The position numbers were made by a program, and so were the translations under genes. A stretch of DNA of 5,625 nucleotides, from NCBI GenBank assembly GCA_030646655.1, contig JAUSLB010000111.1, positions 1 to 5,625 on the forward strand, read 5' to 3'. Within the stretch, counting starts at the first letter, position 1, and every line of letters starts with the position of its first letter. Below, piece by piece: positions 1 to 5,295 of the stretch. Source of the stretch: Deltaproteobacteria bacterium (lineage in GTDB: Bacteria > Desulfobacterota > GWC2-55-46). The notes beneath the pieces are model-generated. The model ran no database searches, was not told the DNA's origin, and saw only the letters and a program-made list of their open reading frames with translations.

Positions 1-1
1 A

Positions 2-439
2 TGGAAAAAATATGGAATAGGCCGTGGTAGTGTTAGTGATAGCAGTTTCATTGATTTGACAATTGGAACGGGTATTATAGGGATATTACTTTGGCTAATT
101 ACTCTTTCTTGCGTTATTTGGATTTCATTTTCAATTTTCAAAAAACGATATAATTATTTCTCTTTCATTCTTTTATTGATTACAATTAATTTCATGTCGC
201 GGATGTTAATTGACTCCATTTTAAGGGATCATTTACTGCACCTATTCCTGTTTATGATAGGATTATTATCTTCATTGATGCTGCGAGAAAAGTTTGTTAA
301 TTCAAACAATTGTGATTTATTTAAAATTCCACATTCCTCATTATTATTAGAAATACATTCTTTACACATAACTAGATATTCGAGCAAATTCATCTCTAGA
401 GCGGAACAGATAAATGTAAAATCATTAACTAAAAATTGA
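2..439 (+). CDS. O-antigen ligase/polymerase-like membrane protein, C-terminal part (5' end outside window)
   Basis: The frame is open from the first bases of the window, so this is the 3' end of a longer gene; a TTG at 56 is internal and not a credible start. The visible part begins with a glycine-rich stretch (KYGIGRGSVSDSSFIDLTIG), followed by two hydrophobic segments (about 62-133 and 158-190), the short motif SRMLIDSILRDH, and a last hydrophobic segment ending near base 295. This order, a Gly-rich periplasmic loop then the closing transmembrane helices with a conserved Arg/Asp, is what I expect of the O-antigen ligase/Wzy superfamily, which joins or polymerises lipid-linked glycans at the periplasmic face of the inner membrane. 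The last 45 or so codons look non-membrane and are antisense to the 3' end of the RadC-like gene, so the native end may have been lost. The family call is from pattern memory. Another multi-pass polysaccharide protein is possible. Confidence 0.6.
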   Translation, partial: WKKYGIGRGSVSDSSFIDLTIGTGIIGILLWLITLSCVIWISFSIFKKRYNYFSFILLLITINFMSRMLIDSILRDHLLHLFLFMIGLLSSLMLREKFVNSNNCDLFKIPHSSLLLEIHSLHITRYSSKFISRAEQINVKSLTKN

Positions 440-978
440 TCTTGATTGAGTGAATTGTCTTTATCCGGACAAGAGGGGTAGTTATGTGTAAGAATTAATG
501 CATTTGCGTTATATCTAAATGCTTGATCAATAATTTTCTTTTTTTTGCATTTTGAAATTTTTTTAAAACTGCCTTCACAAATTATTTCCAGTTCAATAAA
601 ATCATTTTTTGAATTAAGGTACATAATCGATAGTATTTCTGTATTAAGATATAAGATACCTTTTTCTTTTAAAATTTTTAATATATCCTCTTCTGCTGTG
701 ATTTTAAAATTATTCTTTTGCTCTCTTAAATATAAATAAGTTAGATTCTTAACAATTTTTGAAAGCAAGGAACCATCAGTAACTCCTTTCCCTGAGAAAA
801 GTCCCTTCGCTAAAAAATCTATAGCTTTATCAAGACCACCGAATTTTTTAATTAGTTCCTCTCCACTTAAATTACATTTCTTATCTTCAAGAGAGAGTAA
901 GAAATTTAAAATTTCAGAATTTGTGATGCCATCTAATCTATAACCATTAAATTTATATCTTTTTCTTATGTTGTCCAT
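229..978 (-). CDS. radC: RadC-like JAB/MPN-domain protein with degenerate metal site
   Basis: This 249-residue protein matches the RadC layout. Residues 10-90 are the N-terminal helical part (SEILNFLLSL, then EELIKKFGGLDKAIDF, comparable to the 'L..rFGsL' region). Residues 110-207 form the JAB fold (LNSKNDFIELEIICEGSFKK, then ANALILTHNYPS). RadC proteins are usually around 220-230 residues; their biochemical role is unsettled and many copies lie on mobile elements. The JAMM residues are partly lost. Glu131 and His165 align with expected ligands, but the second His of HxH is Tyr167, and the S-x2-D element is disturbed by an extra residue (Ser176, Asp180, with Gln at the expected Asp position). 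The conserved Arg-Glu before the helix is replaced by lysines (KCKKKK). Residues after about 210 look like an added tail and lie antisense to the ligase-like gene. The start is ATG, preceded by a modest GGGA about 5 nt upstream. The AT-rich codon use differs from the export operon. Family assignment is fairly sure; activity is doubtful. Confidence 0.85.
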   Translation of the reverse strand: MDNIRKRYKFNGYRLDGITNSEILNFLLSLEDKKCNLSGEELIKKFGGLDKAIDFLAKGLFSGKGVTDGSLLSKIVKNLTYLYLREQKNNFKITAEEDILKILKEKGILYLNTEILSIMYLNSKNDFIELEIICEGSFKKISKCKKKKIIDQAFRYNANALILTHNYPSCPDKDNSLNQDQFLVNDFTFICSALEMNLLEYLVMCKECISNNNEECGILNKSQLFELTNFSRSINEDNNPIINRNRCSK

Positions 979-1040
979 AATATCCCAGATGAGAATATTT
1001 CTGTAAGAAAAAAAATATAGTGCTTAATATACACTTATAG

Positions 1041-1051
1041 ATATCAATTCT
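1041..1051 (+). repeat. Extra direct copy of the palindrome core (ATATCAATTCT)
   Basis: The 11-mer ATATCAATTCT at 1041-1051 is identical to bases 1072-1082 in the left arm of the palindrome and is the reverse complement of 1096-1106 in the right arm. The two same-strand copies are 31 bp apart, close to three helical turns. This would suit a second, weaker binding half-site between the -35 and -10 of the candidate radC-like promoter. Confidence 0.5.
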
Positions 1052-1060
1052 TAGTTTGAT
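1049..1060 (+). repeat. 12-bp direct repeat, copy 1 (TCTTAGTTTGAT)
   Basis: TCTTAGTTTGAT occurs at 1049-1060 and again at 1133-1144, where it runs into the XRE start codon. The copies are 84 bp apart, about eight helical turns, and bracket the palindrome. They could be secondary operators or remnants of a duplication. AT-rich sequence makes chance 12-mers more likely, so confidence is moderate. Confidence 0.4.
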
Positions 1061-1064
1061 TGTC

Positions 1065-1113
1065 AAAGCAAATATCAATTCTATTGATAATCAATAGAAT
1101 TGATATTTGCTTT
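1065..1113. repeat. 49-bp near-perfect palindrome, probable operator
   Basis: Bases 1065-1088 and 1090-1113 are exact reverse complements, giving 24-bp arms around one central A at 1089. The core of the right arm reads AGAATTGATATTTGC. Pairing stops at C1064/T1114. It lies between the two candidate -35 positions of the divergent genes, so a dimeric or tetrameric regulator bound here could repress both. The XRE protein encoded just downstream is the obvious candidate. A cruciform or a transcript hairpin is also possible, since the arms are longer than a typical single XRE operator. Confidence 0.85.
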
Positions 1114-1127
1114 TTAATTTAATTTCC

Positions 1128-1133
1128 TATACT
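1128..1133 (+). promoter_or_regulatory. Candidate -10 box for the XRE gene (TATACT)
   Basis: TATACT matches the -10 consensus at five of six positions. The best -35 at suitable spacing is the poor TTTGCT at 1106-1111, inside the right arm of the palindrome. A start about seven bases downstream, near 1140, would leave only a few nucleotides before ATG 1143 or 1146, giving a nearly leaderless message. This agrees with the absence of a Shine-Dalgarno sequence. The weak -35 lowers confidence. Confidence 0.35.
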
Positions 1134-1144
1134 CTTAGTTTGAT
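1133..1144 (+). repeat. 12-bp direct repeat, copy 2 (TCTTAGTTTGAT)
   Basis: This is the second exact copy of the 12-mer at 1049-1060. It begins at the end of the candidate -10 box and ends within the first ATG of the XRE gene, so a protein bound here would block transcription start or early elongation. Confidence 0.4.
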
Positions 1145-1355
1145 GATGTTAGGTGATAAAATAAAAGAATTACGAAAATTGGAAGGGATTACTCAAACTG
1201 AATTGGCTCGGAGAGTTGGAAGGAAGCCACATTATATTAGTCAACTTGAAAATAATATTTTTAGACCAAGCCTAAAAACTTTAGACAAAATTGCTGAAGT
1301 TCTTAAAACGCGTTCAAGTATATTATTAGATGGGCATACGACTAATCTCAGATAA
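1143..1355 (+). CDS. Small XRE-family helix-turn-helix transcriptional regulator
   Basis: This protein of about 70 residues consists almost only of one HTH_XRE (Cro/C1-type) domain. It starts LGDKIKELRKLEGITQTELA; the turn and recognition helix are RVGRKPHYISQLENN, and the closing helices are PSLKTLDKIAEVL. The conserved Gln-x-x-Leu-Ala, Ser-x-x-Glu-Asn and Pro-Ser/Leu positions of the fold are all present. There is no C-terminal sensor or peptidase domain, so it would act as a simple dimeric repressor/activator like Cro, antitoxin-type or restriction-controller proteins. I chose ATG 1143 (ATG 1146 is equally good) because the domain begins there; the frame extends up to a TTG at 1107, but that lies in the palindrome and adds unrelated residues. 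No clear ribosome site precedes it. It is divergent from the RadC-like gene and probably controls the shared palindrome (inferred). Codon use is AT-rich like its left neighbours. Confidence 0.88.
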   Translation: MMLGDKIKELRKLEGITQTELARRVGRKPHYISQLENNIFRPSLKTLDKIAEVLKTRSSILLDGHTTNLR

Positions 1356-1358
1356 TGA

Positions 1359-1550
1359 ATAATCTCTTTCCTTCTCGCATATATCGTAAGAGACCATACC
1401 GATTTGCCGAAGCTGAACCCGCTCGGCGAGTCCCTCTTTCTCCTCTATATAATACACCTGCTCTGGGCGGATTTCTTAATCCTTAAGTTTCACAAAAAAT
1501 TTAATACTTCACTGATGGGCCGACTGTGCGCTTCTCTTACATCCCGATAG
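1359..1550 (+). pseudogene. Possible truncated 3' end of a GC-rich membrane-protein gene
   Basis: No complete gene is apparent between the XRE stop and the export gene, but one frame is open from 1359 to the TAG at 1548-1550. It has no start codon near its left end, where AT-rich sequence begins. Its translation (VRDHTDLPKLNPLGESLFLL, then a hydrophobic run through LLWADFLIL and a basic tail KFHKKFN) reads like the last transmembrane helix and cytoplasmic tail of a membrane protein. Its codons (CTG, CTC, GCG, TGG) match the right-hand operon. It would overlap the export gene start by 25 bp, which suits a former upstream operon member cut off by arrival of the AT-rich block. The RDH followed by a hydrophobic helix recalls the left-edge ligase-like protein, but the match is too short to assert homology. 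It may simply be a chance frame. Confidence 0.35.
1448..1453 (+). promoter_or_regulatory. Isolated TATAAT upstream of the export operon
   Basis: This is a perfect TATAAT about 73 bp before the export gene start. No acceptable -35 hexamer lies 16-18 bp upstream, where the sequence is GC-rich (GGCGAG), and the box falls inside the possible truncated membrane-protein frame. It is the best candidate for independent transcription of the export operon in this gap, but the support is weak. Confidence 0.2.
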
Positions 1551-3781
1551 CCATCTTTGCCGTGCTTTTCCTTTTCGCCGGGCCTTCTGGCGCCGCCGGG
1601 CTAAACAAGCCTCAGGGCTCGACCCAGACGGTAAATACCGTCCCCGGGTCAGGCTCGTCCGGGCAGGCCACCTCTGAACAGACCCCCGCATACCCCTTAA
1701 AAGACACTAAAGCCAAACCGCCCTCCTATACAGGAACGGATAAGGATAAAGGCGTTAGACCCACTATGCCGGCAACAGGCGCCGAAGGCGTCTTGACTAT
1801 GCCGGCCGGGGAGGGAGAAACCGGGGAGAAACCCGCTGAGGAGTTGTCGTCTTTCGAGCAGTATGTCAGGGAAAAGGGCCTTGAGATAGACCAGTTCGGC
1901 TACGGCCTCTTTAACGAGCCGCCGAGCACGTTCGCCCCTGTTGACGATGTGCCTGTCGGGCCAGACTACATGCTCGGCCCCGGAGATGAACTGAGGCTCG
2001 TCATCTGGGGGAAGATTAACGGCGAATATACGGTAGAGGTAGACAGGGACGGCAACATCAACTTCCCTCAGATAGGGATACTCCACTTATCAGGCCTTAC
2101 ATTCTCTGAGGCAAAGGCGTTCCTTGATAAAGAGATGAGCAGGTATTATCAGCCCTCCGAAGTAAAGATGAATGTAAGCATGGGTTCGCTCCGCTCAATA
2201 AGGGTCTTTGTGGTCGGCAAGGCCAAGAGGCCGGGCAGCTATACCCTTTCTTCCCTTTCTACTCTTGTTAACGCCCTTTTCGCGGCAGGCGGGCCGGGCA
2301 AAGTAGGCTCCATGAGGGATATACAGGTAAAAAGGGGCGGCCAGACGATAACGCGCTTCGATCTGTATGATTTTCTCCTAAAGGGAGATAAGACAAAAGA
2401 CATAAGGCTTATGCCGGAGGACGTGATATTCATCCCGCCCATCGGGCCTCTGGCGGGGATTTCCGGGGATGTGAACTCCCCGGCCATATACGAGCTTAAA
2501 GGCGGTGAGACCGCCGGAGAGCTGATAGGGCTTGCCGGGGGCTTAAGCGACATAGCGTTCAAAGGCAGGCTTCAGGTAAGCCGTATCGCGGACGGAAGCC
2601 GCCAGATAGTGCTGGAATCCAGCCTTGATGAGGAGCACGCAGAAAAGATCACGATAAAGCCGGGCGACCTCGTAAAGGTCTTCCCTGTCGTAGAGGACGA
2701 GAGGGTCATCAAGCTCATGGGGGCTGTCCAGAGGGAAGGGGATTACGGGATAGGGGAGGGCCTTACGATAAAAGACCTTATAAGCCTCTCTGGCGGGCTT
2801 AAGTACTACGCTTACACCGAGGAGGCGGAGCTTACAAGGATCACGGTTACGCAGGAGGGCCCAAAGACAATCAAATTATCGATAGACCTTAAAAGGGCCC
2901 TCGAAGGCGACCTTGGCCAGAACATACCCCTTCAGGAGAACGATTATCTTTTGGTAAGGACAGTGCCTGAATGGGAGCTATACAGGGTCGTGAACATAAC
3001 GGGCGAGGTCAGGTTCCCCGGCACATACACCATTAAAAAGGGGGAGACTATCTCCTCTTTAATAGGGCGGGCAGGGGGTTTTACGGACAAGGCGTACCTC
3101 AAGGGCACGGTATTCTTCAGGCAGTCCGTGAGGGAGCTGCAGCAGATGCAGCTCGATGAGTCGATAAACAGGCTGGAAAAGGACCTCCTTTCCCAGAGCG
3201 CCGAATCGATAGAGGCGGCCCTTAGCCCCGAGGAGGCGAAACAGCAGCAGGCCGCTCTTATGCAGATGCAGGCCCTCATTTCCAAAATGAGGGCCGCCAA
3301 GGCAAAGGGGAGGATAAGCATAAGGCTTGCCTCCCTCGACAAGTTCAAAGGCTCCCCCTCAGACCTCGTCCTTGAGGACGGCGACACGCTTACGATACCC
3401 GAGGTGCCTTCTCAGGTTCAGGTAATCGGCTCCGTATATAACCAGACGGCCTTTGTCTATAACCCGGAGTTCGCGCTCGAGGGGTACATTAAGAAGGCTG
3501 GCGGGCTTACGAAGAACGCGGACGAGGACGAGTTGTATGTGCTGAAGGTCGACGGGACCGCCGTAAGCAGGAGGGAGGCGAGCTCATTGGGCTTCCGTTG
3601 GGACCCGGACAACAACCGCTGGACATCGGGGGGCTTCATGTCCTCGAGCCTCGACCCGGGCGATACGATAGTGGTGCCTGAGAAGGTGGAAAGGGTAGTG
3701 TGGCTGAGGGAGGTAAAGGACTTAACCCAGATCCTCTATCAGATAGCTGTCACGGCAGGAGTTTTGATTGTGGCTTTTTAG
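1526..3781 (+). CDS. Multi-SLBB polysaccharide export protein (Wza-like, long form)
   Basis: This 751-residue export protein is much longer than E. coli Wza (about 380). Residues 1-23 are a signal peptide (hydrophobic core IPIAIFAVLFLFAG, Ala-rich cleavage site) with no lipobox Cys, so it is not a Wza-type lipoprotein. Residues 24-105 are a Pro/Gly/Thr/Lys-rich linker. At 120-150 is the block FGYGLFNEPPSTFAPV then VPVGPDYMLGPGDEL, leading into the Poly_export domain (about 146-220). SLBB-like repeats begin near 226 (VFVVGKAKRPGSYTL), 310 (AGISGDVNSPAIYEL), 396 (IKLMGAVQREGDYGI), 489 (VNITGEVRFPGTYTI) and 631 (VQVIGSVYNQTAFVY). A Gln/Glu-rich coiled coil (about 533-595) separates the last two. 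The C-terminal hydrophobic helix (about 734-751) may insert in the outer membrane. The start is GTG, the only start between the upstream stop (1502) and the signal peptide; its ribosome site is weak. It probably forms the periplasm-to-surface conduit with the Wzz and Wzi proteins downstream. Confidence 0.92.
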   Translation: MRFSYIPIAIFAVLFLFAGPSGAAGLNKPQGSTQTVNTVPGSGSSGQATSEQTPAYPLKDTKAKPPSYTGTDKDKGVRPTMPATGAEGVLTMPAGEGETGEKPAEELSSFEQYVREKGLEIDQFGYGLFNEPPSTFAPVDDVPVGPDYMLGPGDELRLVIWGKINGEYTVEVDRDGNINFPQIGILHLSGLTFSEAKAFLDKEMSRYYQPSEVKMNVSMGSLRSIRVFVVGKAKRPGSYTLSSLSTLVNALFAAGGPGKVGSMRDIQVKRGGQTITRFDLYDFLLKGDKTKDIRLMPEDVIFIPPIGPLAGISGDVNSPAIYELKGGETAGELIGLAGGLSDIAFKGRLQVSRIADGSRQIVLESSLDEEHAEKITIKPGDLVKVFPVVEDERVIKLMGAVQREGDYGIGEGLTIKDLISLSGGLKYYAYTEEAELTRITVTQEGPKTIKLSIDLKRALEGDLGQNIPLQENDYLLVRTVPEWELYRVVNITGEVRFPGTYTIKKGETISSLIGRAGGFTDKAYLKGTVFFRQSVRELQQMQLDESINRLEKDLLSQSAESIEAALSPEEAKQQQAALMQMQALISKMRAAKAKGRISIRLASLDKFKGSPSDLVLEDGDTLTIPEVPSQVQVIGSVYNQTAFVYNPEFALEGYIKKAGGLTKNADEDELYVLKVDGTAVSRREASSLGFRWDPDNNRWTSGGFMSSSLDPGDTIVVPEKVERVVWLREVKDLTQILYQIAVTAGVLIVAF
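3757..3761 (+). promoter_or_regulatory. Ribosome binding site deciding the TTG start of the Wzi gene
   Basis: AGGAG sits six bases before TTG 3768, inside the last codons of the export gene. It supports the rare TTG start, which also gives a complete signal peptide; the first in-frame ATG (residue 18) would remove most of that peptide. Confidence 0.7.
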
Positions 3782-5291
3782 GTATTTTATTCTGCCGGGC
3801 CTGGCGGCCGTAATTATAATGACACTTTTCCCTGCGGGGGCATTTGCCGGCGCCTCTATAAACATCCCGGCAGGGAGCGGCATATACGGCGAGCTTGAGC
3901 GCCTTGAGGTAAAGGGGCTCCTTAAAAGCTCGATGTTGTCAACTAAGCCCTTTACCCGGATAGAGGGCGCAAGGCTTGCCGGAGAGGCGGAGTTTAACTG
4001 GGAAGTCCTCCCTGAGGGGAATAAAAAAGGACAGGCAGGAGAGATCATAAAAAGGCTTAAAGGGGAGTTCGGGGGAGAGTCGTCAAGCCCCGCCATGTTC
4101 ATTAAGCCTATAGACGGCCCATACGCCAAGTTCCTCTACTCTGCGAGTTCGCCGCATTTTACGGACATAAACAATAACGGGGACAGGTTCAGCGAGGGGA
4201 TGAACCTAAGGGCGGGCTTTTCGCTTAACGCGGGTTTTTTCGACAGCGTCGCGTTAAATTTTACGCCGGAGTACAGGCTTGACGAAGGGGGATCGAGGGG
4301 GCGGCTTTTATACGGCTATTTGAATGTGGATCTGTCAGGCCTCCTTATCGAGGCGGGCAGGGACTCTCAGTGGTGGGGGCCGGGGTTCCACGGGGACCTG
4401 CTAATTACCAATAACGCCAGGCCCTTTGACATGGTGAAGTTAACGACCGCGCGCCCTGTAGTGCTGCCGTGGGTCTTCGGGCGCCTCGGGCTTTTTAAGC
4501 CGACGGCCTTTCTTACGCGCCTTGAGGAGGACAGGGATTTCCCGAAGGCGAACCTCTTCGGCATGAGGCTTGATTTCAAGCCCACCCCCCGGTTCCAGTT
4601 CGGGCTGAGCAGGGTCTTTATGTTCGGCGGAAAAGGCAGGGGGGGCCTTGACGCAGGGGACTGGCTGAATGTGCTCATAGCCTCGGACAGCGCCGAGCAC
4701 AGCGCCTCTGCTATCGACGGCAACCAGATAGCGTCGATAGACGCCTCATACGTGTATGTGAATAAAAACAGCTATATCCCTTTCAGCGGAGTAAAGCTCT
4801 ATACGGAATGGGGGGCTGAGGACTCCTCAGGCGACACCAAAACCCCCTCTGGCAGGGCGAATATGTACGGGGCGTTTATAGACGAGCCTTTCAGGCTTGA
4901 GGATATAGACTTCAGGATCGAGTGGGCTAATACCGCCAGAAGCGCGAGATACGGCCCCCAGTGGTACACCCACTGGAAGTACACGACAGGATATACGTAC
5001 GAGGGCAATGTCATAGGCCACCATATGGGCTCAGACGCCCGGGACTTATTCCTTAGGGCGCAGTGGCACGGCAGGTCCGGGGCGCTTGCAGGAATCGAGG
5101 CGGACCGCGAAAGCTCCGGGGTGCACAGCATAAGCGGAGAGACAAAGAGGGACTGGCTCAGCGCGGATTTTTCCTGCCCTTATAAAGATGTGAGGATCTC
5201 AGGCGGGCTCGGCTTTGAAGAGACGGACAGCCCCAGGGAAGGGAGGAACTCCAATACCGCCGCTTGGATAAACTTGGGCTGGTATTTTTAG
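3768..5291 (+). CDS. Wzi-family capsule assembly outer-membrane protein
   Basis: This 507-residue protein matches the Caps_assemb_Wzi family: outer-membrane beta-barrels that bind or organise exported capsular polymer at the cell surface. Residues 1-27 are a signal peptide (FILPGLAAVIIMTLFPAGAFA). An N-terminal helical segment (about 33-105, GIYGELERLEVKGLL and TRIEGARLAGEAEF) precedes a series of alternating polar/aromatic strands. The diagnostic block is at 197-217 (GRDSQWWGPGFHG followed by LLITNNA). A second family-like block is YEGNVIGHHMGSDAR at 411-425, preceded by QWYTHWKYTTGY. The chain ends in WINLGWYF; a terminal Phe is typical of proteins inserted by the BAM complex. The gene overlaps the 3' end of the export gene by 14 bp, so translation is probably coupled, and it runs straight into the Wzz gene. 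The start is TTG with a good AGGAG. The exact ligand is unknown, and lectin-like binding is inferred from E. coli Wzi. Confidence 0.9.
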   Translation: MWLFRYFILPGLAAVIIMTLFPAGAFAGASINIPAGSGIYGELERLEVKGLLKSSMLSTKPFTRIEGARLAGEAEFNWEVLPEGNKKGQAGEIIKRLKGEFGGESSSPAMFIKPIDGPYAKFLYSASSPHFTDINNNGDRFSEGMNLRAGFSLNAGFFDSVALNFTPEYRLDEGGSRGRLLYGYLNVDLSGLLIEAGRDSQWWGPGFHGDLLITNNARPFDMVKLTTARPVVLPWVFGRLGLFKPTAFLTRLEEDRDFPKANLFGMRLDFKPTPRFQFGLSRVFMFGGKGRGGLDAGDWLNVLIASDSAEHSASAIDGNQIASIDASYVYVNKNSYIPFSGVKLYTEWGAEDSSGDTKTPSGRANMYGAFIDEPFRLEDIDFRIEWANTARSARYGPQWYTHWKYTTGYTYEGNVIGHHMGSDARDLFLRAQWHGRSGALAGIEADRESSGVHSISGETKRDWLSADFSCPYKDVRISGGLGFEETDSPREGRNSNTAAWINLGWYF

Positions 5292-5295
5292 GATG

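Larger units (their letters stand above)
1038..1066 (-). promoter_or_regulatory. Candidate promoter for the radC-like gene
   Basis: On the minus strand there is a perfect TTGACA at 1066-1061, then a 17-bp spacer, then TATCTA at 1043-1038, a weak -10 with three of six consensus matches. Transcription would start near 1031, leaving a leader of about 50 nt before the ATG at 978. The -35 overlaps the outer edge of the palindrome. The -10 is poor, so the exact hexamer is uncertain. Confidence 0.4.
979..1142. promoter_or_regulatory. Divergent intergenic control region between radC-like and XRE genes
   Basis: These 164 very AT-rich bases separate two divergently oriented genes. They contain the 49-bp palindrome, a separate direct copy of its ATATCAATTCT core at 1041-1051, a 12-bp direct repeat (1049-1060 and 1133-1144), and one candidate promoter facing each way. 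Nothing in it looks coding. The arrangement resembles the shared operator/promoter regions that small XRE repressors use to control themselves and a divergent partner, but that role is inferred. Confidence 0.55.

Noticed and set aside
545..739. Small plus-strand frame of 64 codons inside the RadC-like gene
   Set aside because: It is antisense to clear RadC family sequence, is rich in Phe/Ser/Ile as expected of the reverse of a Lys/Glu-rich gene, and shows no motif or ribosome site.
1065..1120. The palindrome followed by a T-run as a rho-independent terminator
   Set aside because: The stem is almost all A/T, it sits between divergent gene starts, and no gene upstream on the plus strand needs ending here.
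1107..1142. Upstream TTG start giving the XRE protein 12 extra residues
   Set aside because: The extension runs out of the palindrome, adds residues unrelated to the HTH domain and has no ribosome site.
1515..1550. ATG 1515 as the start of the export gene
   Set aside because: It is in a different frame and reaches a stop after 11 codons; only GTG 1526 gives the signal peptide.
1697..2086. Minus-strand open frame of 129 codons opposite the export gene
   Set aside because: It lies antisense to the conserved Poly_export region and resembles no family; it is a by-product of GC-rich codon bias, as are the other minus-strand frames within 2239-2562, 2944-3387 and 3457-3639.
3722..5131. Several minus-strand open frames opposite the Wzi gene
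   Set aside because: They are antisense to strongly supported barrel sequence, with Pro/Ser/Arg-rich composition typical of shadow frames.
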